Shown: in pieces, positions 1-6,382 of the stretch | Numbering within the stretch: the stretch's first letter is position 1 | Layout of the letters: every line of letters starts with the position of its first letter | From: an uncultured Eubacteriales bacterium | GTDB lineage: Bacteria; Bacillota; Clostridia; Christensenellales; Borkfalkiaceae | Reading direction: 5' to 3' | Assembly (NCBI GenBank): GCA_900549005.1 | Contig: URMT01000008.1 | Location: forward strand, 1 to 33,533 | Length of the DNA stretch: 33,533 nt | The notes under the pieces: model-generated | What the model was told of the DNA's origin: nothing | Database searches by the model: none | Seen by the model: only the letters and a program-made list of their open reading frames with translations | Translations under genes and position numbers: made by a program

Positions 1-86
1 CGTTTCCCTTCGGGAGCCTCGGCAGGGCAGCGGGCATAGCCCTCGCGCGACTGCGTTCGGCGAACCTCACTCCGCTCGAAATGACG
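1..86. repeat. Dispersed repeat copy R1 (cut by window edge)
   Basis: This is the end of a long-form copy of the repeat family seen at 1749-1972 and 3019-3192. It shares the segment around GGAGCCTCGGCAGGGCAGCG and the closing CGAAATGAC with the 1817-1972 copy. Its other end lies outside the window. It is non-coding and sits just upstream of the mscS promoter. Confidence 0.7.
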
Positions 87-145
87 GTTACTTTTTCTTT
101 GGCAAGAATGACATTTTACGTTGATAACTAATTTTTAAAAAACAG

Positions 146-174
146 TTTACGCGGCGGAAAAGGTGTGCTAAAAT
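146..174 (+). promoter_or_regulatory. Promoter of the mscS operon
   Basis: TTTACG (146-151), a 17-bp spacer and TAAAAT (169-174) with an extended -10 TG (166-167) match a sigma-A promoter. The predicted leader contains a hairpin with arms 186-192 and 203-209 (7 bp, 10-nt loop) before the ribosome binding site at 261-265. Confidence 0.55.
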
Positions 175-271
175 ATTCGCATACGGGGCGCCTGTTTTTT
201 GCGGCGCCCGAAAGCCAAACTCGGGGCACGTGCGGCGCTGTTGCCGCGCCCGCCCGGTCAAGGAGATAAAA

Positions 272-1186
272 GTGGATGAATTTTTTAAGGCGGTAAAGGA
301 CTTCTTTTCCCGCTTTGCTTACGACGGCGGCCTCGTCATAGTGCGCACGGTGGCGTTTGCCCTTCTCGGGCTTGTAGTGCTCAAAATAGTGCGTATGATA
401 ACCCGCCGCGTGGCTCTGCGCAGCAAGCTCGACAACGCCGCCGCAACCTTCGTTATTTCAATCATAACCGTGCTTTTATATGTGGCGCTGGTAATAGTGG
501 TGGTAAGCTCGCTCGGCATATCCACCGCGGGCATAATAGCGGCCTTTTCGGCCATAGCCCTCGCCATAGCCCTCGCCCTGCAAGACAGCCTTGCCAGCCT
601 TGCCAACGGCGTGATTATAATCTTCACCAAGCCGTTCAAAAAGGGCGACACCATTATGATAAACGGGCAGGAGGGCACCGTGCAGGATATACGCCTGTTC
701 AATACCAAAATTCTTACCTTCAACAATGAAGAGGTAATCATACCCAACAGCGACATTCTTTCAGAAACGCTGGTCAACGAGAGCAATATGCCCCTGCGCC
801 GCGTCGAGCTGCCCTTTTACATCTCTTACACGGCCGACGCTGCCGAAGTGCGCGGCGAGATTTTAAAACTTCTGGAACAGGACGATAACGTAATAAATAC
901 TCCCGCGCCGGCGGTTTTGTTCGATAGCTTCGGCGAAGCCACCGTGCGCTGCACGGCCTACGCGTGGTCGGCGGTGGAAAATTACGGCGGGGCAAAAACT
1001 GCCGTGAAGGAGGCGGTGTACTCCGTCATAAGGCGGCTTGGCGCCGAACCTTCCGCCCGCAGGGTGCGTGTGGATATGCCCGCCGCTCTGCCCGAAGGGG
1101 TTTCAGGCAGTTTCAGCGCGCCTTCGGCGGCAAACGGCTCAAAGCCGTCTGCGGACGACACCGCAGGGGAGGTGAACGATGATTAA
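272..1186 (+). CDS. mscS: MscS-family small-conductance mechanosensitive channel
   Basis: Predicted 304-residue inner-membrane channel that opens under membrane tension and releases osmolytes during hypo-osmotic shock. Three hydrophobic segments lie at about residues 19-39, 59-82 and 87-115. The last is the Ala/Gly-rich pore helix (ALQDSLASLANG) followed by the family signature TKPFKKGD. A beta-domain and a mixed alpha/beta cytosolic domain follow, and the last 40 or so residues look disordered. I chose the GTG at 272 because AGGAG (261-265) precedes it at the right spacing. An upstream ATG-frame extension to 230 has no ribosome binding site and an Arg-rich, non-homologous start. It overlaps the next gene by 8 bp, so the two are probably translationally coupled. 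Family assignment is firm; ion specificity cannot be judged. Confidence 0.9.
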   Translation: MDEFFKAVKDFFSRFAYDGGLVIVRTVAFALLGLVVLKIVRMITRRVALRSKLDNAAATFVISIITVLLYVALVIVVVSSLGISTAGIIAAFSAIALAIALALQDSLASLANGVIIIFTKPFKKGDTIMINGQEGTVQDIRLFNTKILTFNNEEVIIPNSDILSETLVNESNMPLRRVELPFYISYTADAAEVRGEILKLLEQDDNVINTPAPAVLFDSFGEATVRCTAYAWSAVENYGGAKTAVKEAVYSVIRRLGAEPSARRVRVDMPAALPEGVSGSFSAPSAANGSKPSADDTAGEVNDD

Positions 1187-1694
1187 CCTGCTTGCAGCGT
1201 TCTTGTCGGAAGCGGCGCAGGACACGCCCGAAACGCCCGCCGTTGCCGACATAGTGGTGGAATACGTCGTTTACGCCGTGATAATAGTCGTGAGCATATT
1301 TCTGCTCATATTTCTGCGCAAGCGCACCAGGCTGCCGCGCCACGGCGAACTCAAAAAGAAGCTCGAAGACCTGCTTTCAGATATCAACGCAATGATTTCG
1401 TCGCAGGACGAAAAGCGTATGAACTTCATAAAGCTCGCCACGCGCGCGCTTTACAAGGCCGATAACCTGCGCTATACGGCCACCGTTATGGCCGAAAAGG
1501 AGCGGTATGCCGACCTCGGCAGGATAGCCACGCTCCTCGGCGAGGCCCGCACGGAAATCGCGCCGTATAAGTACGGCAAAAAAGAGGCTTCCGAAGGCGA
1601 CGGAATGGCCCTCGCCGCCGAAAAAGTTTCCGAGGCGATAGAGGTGATTTGCGGCGTTATAGAGCGCGACGGCGACTTGAAGCGCAGAAAATAA
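1179..1694 (+). CDS. Hypothetical membrane-anchored protein coupled to mscS
   Basis: A 171-residue protein I do not recognise. It has an acidic N-terminal stretch, one strong transmembrane helix at about residues 25-47 followed by RKRTR (positive, hence probably cytosolic), and then a charged, mostly helical soluble domain to the C-terminus. Its ATG lies inside the end of mscS with a GGGGAGGTG ribosome binding site at 1165-1173, so co-expression is very likely. A role in modulating or scaffolding the channel is only an inference from this coupling. No catalytic motif is visible. Confidence 0.75.
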   Translation: MINLLAAFLSEAAQDTPETPAVADIVVEYVVYAVIIVVSIFLLIFLRKRTRLPRHGELKKKLEDLLSDINAMISSQDEKRMNFIKLATRALYKADNLRYTATVMAEKERYADLGRIATLLGEARTEIAPYKYGKKEASEGDGMALAAEKVSEAIEVICGVIERDGDLKRRK

Positions 1695-1748
1695 AGGGGT
1701 ATCTGTCGTTGACAGTGTCCCTGTGTCATTGACGCGATTATTGTTGCT

Positions 1749-1972
1749 GTCATTTCGACCGAAACGAACGAAGCGAGTGTAGTGGAGAAATCTCAAAAAG
1801 ACAAATCAGCGGTAATGAGATTTCTCCGTGCGTTCGCCTTCGGCTCACTTAGTTTGCGGTTTCCCAAAGGGAGCCCTCCGCAAAGTAGCGTCGGCTACGC
1901 TCATCTGCCGTTTCCACACAGTGTGCGGAGCCTCGGCAGAGCAGCGCTTTGCTCGCGCACGCGAAATGACAG
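1749..1972. repeat. Dispersed repeat copy R2, composite (short unit plus long unit)
   Basis: Bases 1749-1795 are a short unit running from GTCATTTCGACC to GGAGAAATCTC. It is the reverse complement of the copy at 6220-6266 with three mismatches over 46 bp. Bases 1817-1972 are a long unit beginning GAGATTTCTCC and ending GCGAAATGAC. Its interior matches the long unit at 3019-3192 on the opposite strand, including TTAGTTTGCGGTTTCCCAAA. The 565-bp gap 1695-2259 otherwise contains only the hairpin at 2085-2113 and the hsp20 promoter and leader. An open frame of 118 codons across it is an accident of the repeat. Confidence 0.8.
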
Positions 1973-2084
1973 TGGTGGGGTAATAGGTCTGCTTAGTTTG
2001 CTGTTTTTCACAGATAACCCTCAGCAAAGTAGCAGCGGTTTCGGGTCAAAAATAGCTTTGGTAATGTTTTTCCCGAATATAAAC

Positions 2085-2120
2085 GCGGGCGCGGCAATCT
2101 CTGCCGCGCCCGCTTGCTCT
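2085..2120 (+). terminator. Hairpin, probable terminator upstream of hsp20
   Basis: A perfect 12-bp GC-rich stem (arms 2085-2096 and 2102-2113, loop ATCTC) is followed by a T-rich but interrupted tract (TTGCTCTTTGTT). It would end read-through from the mscS operon before the hsp20 promoter. The weak U-tract lowers confidence. Confidence 0.5.
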
Positions 2121-2158
2121 TTGTTAAATTATTCGTAAAAAAATTATTTTACTCTGTG

Positions 2159-2186
2159 TTTAAACGGGTAAAAAGAGTGGTATAAA
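2159..2186 (+). promoter_or_regulatory. Putative hsp20 promoter
   Basis: TTTAAA (2159-2164) and TATAAA (2181-2186), spaced 16 bp, are the best sigma-A-like match upstream of hsp20. No CIRCE element (TTAGCACTC/GAGTGCTAA) is present, so HrcA control is not indicated. The predicted transcript would start near 2193, giving a leader of about 65 nt. Confidence 0.35.
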
Positions 2187-2221
2187 TAAAGTGAAAAAAG
2201 AATCAAGGCCAACGACCCAGG

Positions 2222-2248
2222 TCCTTTAAAAAAATAAATTTAAAGGAG
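2222..2248 (+). promoter_or_regulatory. Hairpin sequestering the hsp20 Shine-Dalgarno (candidate RNA thermometer)
   Basis: TCCTTTAAA (2222-2230) is perfectly complementary to TTTAAAGGA (2239-2247) across an 8-nt A-rich loop. The right arm contains most of the hsp20 ribosome binding site AAAGGAG (2242-2248). Six of the nine base pairs are A-U, so the stem should be weak and could melt in a physiological temperature range. A single short hairpin masking the Shine-Dalgarno of a small heat-shock gene is a known thermometer design (for example cyanobacterial hsp17). That it acts so here is inferred. Confidence 0.5.
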
Positions 2249-2259
2249 ATTGAAATATT

Positions 2260-2691
2260 ATGAAAAATTATTTGCAGAAAAGAAATTCTTATATCCGCGA
2301 CCCCTTCTTCGATGCGTTCGACGATTTCTTCAAACCCGTATTTTACGATAACAGCGCAGACAGTATGCGCACCGATATAAAGGAGACCGAAAACGGCTAT
2401 CAGCTCGACGTTGAAATGCCAGGCTTCGATAAAAAGGATATAAAGATATCGCTTGAAAACGGCTACCTCACCGTAAGCGCCCAGAAGAATACAAAGGAAG
2501 AGGAGGGCAAGGAAAAGAGCGAAAGGTATATAAGGAAGGAGTGCTCTGTATCGTGCAGCCGCAGCTACTATGTCGGCGACGACGTAGAACAGCAGAACGT
2601 AAAGGCCAAGTACGAAAACGGTATGCTCACCCTGACTTTGCCCAAGTCACAGCGCAAACAGCTTCCCTCGCACAACATCGAAATTGAGTGA
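2260..2691 (+). CDS. hsp20: Small heat shock protein, Hsp20 / alpha-crystallin family
   Basis: A 143-residue cytosolic, ATP-independent holdase that keeps unfolding proteins soluble until DnaK/ClpB-type chaperones refold them. The alpha-crystallin domain spans about residues 37-130, with VEMPGFDKKDI in the early strands and the family signature NGMLTLTLPK near its end. The C-terminus carries an I-x-I motif (IEI) used for oligomer contacts. Length and motifs are normal for clostridial Hsp20. The ATG at 2260 follows AAAGGAG (2242-2248). It is monocistronic, with its own promoter and a strong terminator at 2887-2928. Translation may be temperature-controlled through the leader hairpin. Confidence 0.95.
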   Translation: MKNYLQKRNSYIRDPFFDAFDDFFKPVFYDNSADSMRTDIKETENGYQLDVEMPGFDKKDIKISLENGYLTVSAQKNTKEEEGKEKSERYIRKECSVSCSRSYYVGDDVEQQNVKAKYENGMLTLTLPKSQRKQLPSHNIEIE

Positions 2692-2886
2692 GGTCGGCGA
2701 GTGATTTTTATGCGGCATATGCCGCGAATAAAAAAAGGCGATTTTGCGCGGCGGAGGCAAATCTGTCGCACAAGTAAATAAACCGCAGAAAAAGGGTATT
2801 AAGCCCCGGTCTGCGGGGAGCAAAATTTGTGATTACCCGCGCCATATGCGGCGGTTATTTGCATAAATCTCTCCTTAAATGATGCT
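2692..2886 (+). other. hsp20 3' untranslated region with 14-bp palindrome
   Basis: Between the hsp20 stop and the strong terminator lie about 195 bases without a plus-strand gene. They contain a perfect palindrome GCGGCATATGCCGC (2712-2725), a related sequence at 2840-2854 and a small CCCCG/CGGGG stem (2804-2818). The arrangement would fit an unusually long 3' UTR or a 3'-derived small RNA, but there is no direct evidence. Confidence 0.3.
2799..2864 (-). CDS. Possible 21-residue microprotein
   Basis: Reading the minus strand, AAGGAG (2871-2876) sits 6 nt before an ATG at 2864 that opens a 21-codon frame ending with TAA at 2799. The spacing is ideal, but the peptide has no membrane helix or recognisable motif, no convincing minus-strand promoter was seen, and so short a frame can arise by chance. 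Listed only because of the strong ribosome binding site. Confidence 0.15.
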   Translation of the reverse strand: MQITAAYGAGNHKFCSPQTGA

Positions 2887-2928
2887 TGCGGGGCACAGAT
2901 ATTTTATCTGTGCCCCGCAGATTTTTTT
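2887..2928 (+). terminator. Strong rho-independent terminator of hsp20
   Basis: A perfect 15-bp stem (arms 2887-2901 and 2905-2919, loop TTT) is followed by GA and seven T residues (2922-2928) within a longer T-rich tract. Confidence 0.85.
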
Positions 2929-2970
2929 ATTTTTATTTTTGTAAATTTTATATAATTTATTTTTTTCTTT

Positions 2971-3006
2971 GAGATTTCTCCGCTCGCTTCGCTCGGTTGG
3001 AATGAC
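2971..3006. repeat. Dispersed repeat copy R3, short form
   Basis: Starts GAGATTTCTCCGCTCGCTTC and ends GGAATGACA. It is the same short unit as 4090-4126 with very few differences, in the same orientation. Confidence 0.75.
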
Positions 3007-3018
3007 ATTTTTTATTTT

Positions 3019-3192
3019 GCCATTTCGCGTGCGAGAGCGAAGCGCTGCACTGCCGCAGCTTCACGCTTTGTGTGGAAACGGCAGATAAGGCGAAGTCGAC
3101 GCCACTTTGCGGAGGGTCCCTTTGGGAAACCGCAAACTAAGTGACTACCCCGTTGTCATTTCGACTAAGGGCGCAGCCCGCACGGAGAAATC
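3019..3192. repeat. Dispersed repeat copy R4, long form, inverted relative to R2
   Basis: The reverse complement matches the long unit at 1817-1972 along most of its length, including the segments CACTTAGTTTGCGGTTTCCC and CTGCCGTTTCCACAC. R2 and R4 therefore form inverted repeats flanking hsp20. The part 3152-3192 is itself a short unit (GTCATTTCGAC to GGAGAAATC). It overlaps the 3' end of the gene on the minus strand at 3165-3509. Confidence 0.75.
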
Positions 3193-3509
3193 TTTTTGCC
3201 GTAATGCTTAAAAGTATCTTTTGTTACCGAAGATTCCAGATATTCAAGCGGAATCACTTGTGAAAGCTCTGGGAACGATGTGTTCACTTTTGCAGCTTTA
3301 ACTTCATTGGAAAAGTCAATAATGTCTTTTGTAGATAATGTACCGTCTTCTTTTAAAAGTCTGTCATCAGCAGTATAATCATCTACATCAAAAGCTCTCG
3401 TTTCAATTGCGTATGCACTTTCCGTTGTAAACCCCATCAATACGCAAGCGCTTGCAACAAGAACTATCACGCATAGAATCCCAATAATTGATTTTCTTAA
3501 TATTGTCAT
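3165..3509 (-). CDS. Small secreted protein, 3' end replaced by repeat sequence
   Basis: A 114-residue predicted exported protein of unknown function. The N-terminus is a clear Sec signal (positive MTILRK, hydrophobic core to about residue 26, signal-peptidase site after AYA at residue 34). The mature part is about 80 residues, acidic, with no recognised domain. The ATG at 3509 follows AAGGAG on the minus strand. It lies 15 bp downstream of the lipoprotein gene at 3525-3968, so the two form a small operon. Its last eight codons (ISPCGLRP) and the stop codon are supplied by dispersed repeat R4, so the original C-terminus may have been lost when the repeat arrived. It may be a truncated gene rather than an intact one. 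Confidence 0.6.
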   Translation of the reverse strand: MTILRKSIIGILCVIVLVASACVLMGFTTESAYAIETRAFDVDDYTADDRLLKEDGTLSTKDIIDFSNEVKAAKVNTSFPELSQVIPLEYLESSVTKDTFKHYGKKISPCGLRP

Positions 3510-3524
3510 AATTTATTTCTCCTT

Positions 3525-3968
3525 TTAAATTATTGTGATATAAAGATATATTGTTCTGAAATTCCAAAGATTTGACGATGAATCTGCGTGAACGCAGTAA
3601 AAGTACTCACCCTTTTCGCAAGCACTTTCGGGCGGCTCTTCATCATATTTTTGGTCTACTTTCCCAAAAGTGGAAATAAACACATTTGCGCCCTCGCCGC
3701 TTGGGGAAATCCATTCGTCGCTCCAACGGGGGTGGTCGGGCAGGTTGAATTTATCCACCCAAAAGGTGCGCTCCGTGCCGTCGTAGGGGATAGTGATGTG
3801 CCTTTCGTCGGTGCCTACGGGGAAGTCGTACGTTGTGCCGTCGCTGCACGCAACGCGTATCGCCACGTCGTATTTGGTTTCTTCTTCGGCGCAGCCTGCC
3901 AGCGCCGCAATTCCAAGCACGCTTAAAACGGCAATAACTACGCATAAAAATGTTCTGATTCTTTTCAT
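3525..3968 (-). CDS. Hypothetical lipoprotein
   Basis: A 147-residue protein with a textbook lipoprotein signal: MKRIR, a hydrophobic core, and the lipobox LAGC with the acylated cysteine at residue 26. The mature part is acidic and probably mostly beta-strand, with no domain I recognise. It should be anchored to the outer face of the membrane. AGGAG precedes the ATG. It is the first gene of a two-gene minus-strand unit with the small secreted protein at 3165-3509. Nothing in the neighbourhood reveals its role. Confidence 0.7.
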   Translation of the reverse strand: MKRIRTFLCVVIAVLSVLGIAALAGCAEEETKYDVAIRVACSDGTTYDFPVGTDERHITIPYDGTERTFWVDKFNLPDHPRWSDEWISPSGEGANVFISTFGKVDQKYDEEPPESACEKGEYFYCVHADSSSNLWNFRTIYLYITII

Positions 3969-4089
3969 AAATAACTCCTGTTTATAAAAATGTCGAAAGT
4001 GTTTTTACTTTATGTTATTGTACACAGAAAATGTATCAAAGTTATGCAGTGCGGTGTAATAAAATTGTAAATTTTAAAGATATAATTTT

Positions 4090-4126
4090 GAGATTTCTCC
4101 GCTCGCTTCGCTCGGTCGAAATGACA
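4090..4126. repeat. Dispersed repeat copy R5, short form
   Basis: GAGATTTCTCCGCTCGCTTC to CGAAATGACA, followed at 4143-4156 by a second relic of the repeat end (GTCGGAATGACAG). The 313-bp gap 3969-4281 holds this repeat, the terminator at 4195-4241 and the 5' flank of the lipoprotein gene, where I found no convincing promoter. Confidence 0.75.
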
Positions 4127-4189
4127 GGACGGGGTGAGGGGCAGTCGGAATGACAGAGTGTTGATGGGGGCGTGATATGCTACGGTAAA

Positions 4190-4241
4190 AAAATAAAAAA
4201 AGCGGCTGTTTGGCGCGAAAGCCGGACAGCCGCTTTTTTTA
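4190..4241. terminator. Bidirectional terminator (eda and the converging strand)
   Basis: A 14-bp stem (arms 4201-4214 and 4221-4234, loop GCGAAA, two G-U pairs) has T-runs on both strands: T at 4235-4240 on plus, and the A-rich 4186-4200 read as T on minus. It ends the minus-strand aldolase transcript 48 bp after its stop codon. Confidence 0.8.
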
Positions 4242-4281
4242 CAATAATTTTAATTAAATGAATTTAAATATTTGATTTAAT

Positions 4282-4902
4282 TTACGCGTTTTTTACGAGC
4301 TCTACAACGGCCCTCGTCTTGGCCTCTATCTCGTCGGGCGTGCCGCTCATCATCCAGCTGCCGCCGCAGGCGATTATTTTGTCGTACGAAAGGTATTCCA
4401 TTATATTGTCTGCCGAAACGCCGCCCGTGGGCATTATTTGCAGGTAGGGGAACGCCGCGCATATCGCCTTTATCGTTTTAAGTCCGCCGTAGTTTGAAGC
4501 GGGGAAGAATTTAAGGGTGGTAAGGCCCTTTGCGATTGCCGCCATAGCCTCGGTGGGGGTTACCACGCCGGGCAGATAGAGCATATTGTGCTCTTTGCAG
4601 CAGTCGGCAACTTCGGGCGAGAACCCGGGCGAAACTATGAATTTGGCGCCCGCTATTATCGCCTCTTCGCACTGCAACCTGTTGATTACCGTGCCCGCGC
4701 CCACAAGCATTTCGGGGAAGTTGTCCACCGTCAGCTTTATGGCCTCTGCGGCGCACGCCGTGCGGAAGGTTATCTCCGCGCAGGGCAGGCCGCCCTTTAC
4801 AAGCGCCGTCATCTTGGGCATAACTTCGTCTATGGAGTTAAACACCACTACGGGCACTACCTTGACATGTTTGATTTTTTCAATCATTTCCTGTTCTGTC
4901 AT
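4282..4902 (-). CDS. eda: KDPG / 4-hydroxy-2-oxoglutarate aldolase
   Basis: A 206-residue class I aldolase that cleaves 2-keto-3-deoxy-6-phosphogluconate to pyruvate and glyceraldehyde 3-phosphate (Entner-Doudoroff and uronate catabolism); related enzymes act on hydroxy-oxoglutarate. The signature AEITFRT gives the catalytic glutamate at E43, and LKFFPA gives the Schiff-base lysine K131, matching E45 and K133 of the E. coli enzyme. The phosphate-binding loop PTGGV and a terminal GGS are present. Length is normal. AAGGAG lies 7 nt before the ATG. It has its own promoter (4964-4992) and terminator. It lies downstream of the SLC13-type permease on the same strand, but independent transcription seems likely. 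The exact substrate cannot be told from sequence alone. Confidence 0.92.
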   Translation of the reverse strand: MTEQEMIEKIKHVKVVPVVVFNSIDEVMPKMTALVKGGLPCAEITFRTACAAEAIKLTVDNFPEMLVGAGTVINRLQCEEAIIAGAKFIVSPGFSPEVADCCKEHNMLYLPGVVTPTEAMAAIAKGLTTLKFFPASNYGGLKTIKAICAAFPYLQIMPTGGVSADNIMEYLSYDKIIACGGSWMMSGTPDEIEAKTRAVVELVKNA

Positions 4903-4938
4903 ACTCTTTCTCCTTACAAATTTATAACAGACTTACGC

Positions 4939-4992
4939 GCAGGGATTTTTGCCCTGCAACGTAATTGTAGCACAAACGTCCTTCGATTGCAA
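4939..4992 (-). promoter_or_regulatory. eda promoter with leader hairpin
   Basis: On the minus strand TTGCAA (4987-4992), a 17-bp spacer and TACAAT (4964-4969) preceded by TG give a good extended -10 promoter. The leader contains a 6-bp hairpin (arms 4939-4944 and 4952-4957). Confidence 0.65.
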
Positions 4993-5021
4993 CAGCTGTG
5001 CAAAAATTCAGCCCGCGATTT

Positions 5022-6146
5022 TTACGCGATTTTTATTATAAAATACAGTCCAATCAATGCGGCGAGGAAGGCAATGTTGTATACGGTGAATTGCAGCAGG
5101 TATTTAAGCCGCTTTTCGGGGTAGCTTTTTGCAATCTCTTTGTAAGATATCAGGCTGGCCATCGAAGCTATCAGCGTGCCCAGACCGCCGAGGTTGCACC
5201 CCACGATGAGCGCGCTCCATTCGGAAGAAAAGCCCGAAAGCAGCAATGCTGCGGGCACGTTGCTCAGCACCTGGCTTGCAAGCACCGCCACAAGCGTTTC
5301 GTTGCCCGATATTACCGAGGAAAGGAAGGTGCGCACCGCGCTTATATTGCCCATATTGCCTATAAAAATGAACAGCGCGGCAAACGTTGCCAAAAGCGAA
5401 TAGTCCACCTTTATAAGCACTTTTCTGTCGAATATCAGCAAAAAAACCAGCACGGCGGCGGCGATTATAAGCGAGGGGATAACGTCGAACAGCCCCAGAA
5501 GGCACACGGCAAAACCTGCCGAGGAATATATTATGGGGAATTTGCCCGTTATCTCCGTATCTATTTCCGCACTCTCTGCGGGCACCGACTTAAAGCACAT
5601 TATCACGGCGAACAGCCCCGCGCCCGAAAGCGCCGTGTATGGCAGCATCAGCAGCACCAGCCCGCCGAAAGACATTCCCGAAGAGTTGTAAAGATAGAGG
5701 TTCTGAGGGTTGCCCATCGGCGTAAGCATACTGCCGAGGTTTGCCGCCAGCGTCTGCAATACGGCAAGCGGCACGGCAAGCCTTTCGAGCTTTGCCGAAC
5801 GCAGAACGATTAAGCCGAACGGGACGAAGGTAATCAGCGAAACGTCGTTTGTGACCAGCATACTCAGAAAGAAGGGCAGAAAGACGAGCACGAGCATTAT
5901 TTTGCGCGAAGTGTTCGCCTTTTTTAAAAGTTTGCCCGCAAGGAATGAAAACACTCCCGCGCTCTGGAAACCCTTCATCACCGCCATCAGCGAAAACAGC
6001 AAAGCGAGGGTGTCCCAGTCGATGTGATCTAAGTACCCCGCGTCCGGCGGAACGAAGAACATTGAAATTATTGCAAGCAGCAGCGCAACGCAAAGAACCA
6101 CTTCGCTCTTTACAAAGCGCGCCGCCGCACACATAAATTTTTTCAT
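5022..6146 (-). CDS. SLC13 / ArsB-NhaD superfamily anion permease
   Basis: A 374-residue polytopic membrane protein with about ten hydrophobic segments. Family motifs are TNDVSLITFVP (residues 99-109) and TPMGNPQN (142-149), the latter typical of the ArsB/CitM-like branch that moves organic or inorganic anions, usually with Na+ or H+. The substrate cannot be assigned. The open frame extends upstream to 6329, but that stretch encodes dispersed repeat R6 and duplicated DNA, so I place the start at the ATG at 6144-6146. The ribosome binding site there is weak (CTGCTG). A strong promoter ends only 10 nt before the ATG, suggesting a very short or absent leader. Confidence 0.82.
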   Translation of the reverse strand: MKKFMCAAARFVKSEVVLCVALLLAIISMFFVPPDAGYLDHIDWDTLALLFSLMAVMKGFQSAGVFSFLAGKLLKKANTSRKIMLVLVFLPFFLSMLVTNDVSLITFVPFGLIVLRSAKLERLAVPLAVLQTLAANLGSMLTPMGNPQNLYLYNSSGMSFGGLVLLMLPYTALSGAGLFAVIMCFKSVPAESAEIDTEITGKFPIIYSSAGFAVCLLGLFDVIPSLIIAAAVLVFLLIFDRKVLIKVDYSLLATFAALFIFIGNMGNISAVRTFLSSVISGNETLVAVLASQVLSNVPAALLLSGFSSEWSALIVGCNLGGLGTLIASMASLISYKEIAKSYPEKRLKYLLQFTVYNIAFLAALIGLYFIIKIA

Positions 6147-6156
6147 AACGCAGCAG

Positions 6157-6185
6157 ATTATATCACTGTATGCCGCCGCGCGCAA
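6157..6185 (-). promoter_or_regulatory. Promoter of the SLC13-type permease gene
   Basis: On the minus strand TTGCGC (6180-6185), a 17-bp spacer and TATAAT (6157-6162) with TG two bases upstream form an extended -10 promoter. The -10 hexamer ends 10 nt before the ATG at 6146, so the 5' UTR would be only a few nucleotides. Confidence 0.5.
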
Positions 6186-6294
6186 CTCAAATTGTTTGAT
6201 TTTTTGCAACATTTGCAAAGAGATTTCTCCGCTCCACTCGCTACGTTCGTTTCGGTCGAAATGACGGGGGTAAGCCGCTGCGCGCAACTCAAAT
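6172..6294. repeat. 21-bp direct repeats flanking dispersed repeat R6
   Basis: Bases 6172-6192 and 6274-6294 are identical except for one C/T change and share the core GCGCGCAACTCAAAT. They enclose 81 bp that include repeat R6. The first copy overlaps the -35 of the permease promoter, so the -35 is duplicated in the second copy. Confidence 0.8.
6220..6266. repeat. Dispersed repeat copy R6, short form
   Basis: Runs from GAGATTTCTCCGCTCCACTC to GGTCGAAATGAC. It is a near-perfect reverse complement of 1749-1795. It is the last copy seen going rightwards; I saw none in the glycosidase region. Confidence 0.8.
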
Positions 6295-6322
6295 CGCCCG
6301 CCCCGCTGCAAAATATTTGCCA

Positions 6323-6351
6323 TTGACAACGCCGCGCGGGTGTGTTAAAAT
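6323..6351 (+). promoter_or_regulatory. Promoter of two-component system 1
   Basis: TTGACA (6323-6328), a 17-bp spacer and TAAAAT (6346-6351) closely match the sigma-A consensus. The predicted start is near 6358, about 25 nt before the regulator ATG. Confidence 0.75.
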
Positions 6352-6382
6352 TTATATGAATATATCTGTGCAGGGGGAGGGT

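Noticed and set aside
1782..2138. 118-codon plus-strand frame upstream of hsp20
   Set aside because: It runs through dispersed repeat R2 and a hairpin, with no ribosome binding site and low-complexity translation.
2140..2260. HrcA-type CIRCE operator before hsp20
   Set aside because: I looked for TTAGCACTC/GAGTGCTAA arms and found only a weak ACTCT/AGAGT pair around 2151 and 2175.
1..6294. CRISPR array interpretation of the repeats in the left part
   Set aside because: Spacing is irregular, orientation varies and units differ in length, so they are dispersed repeats rather than an array.
6147..6329. N-terminal extension of the permease open frame
   Set aside because: It translates dispersed repeat R6 and duplicated DNA, and lies upstream of the likely promoter.
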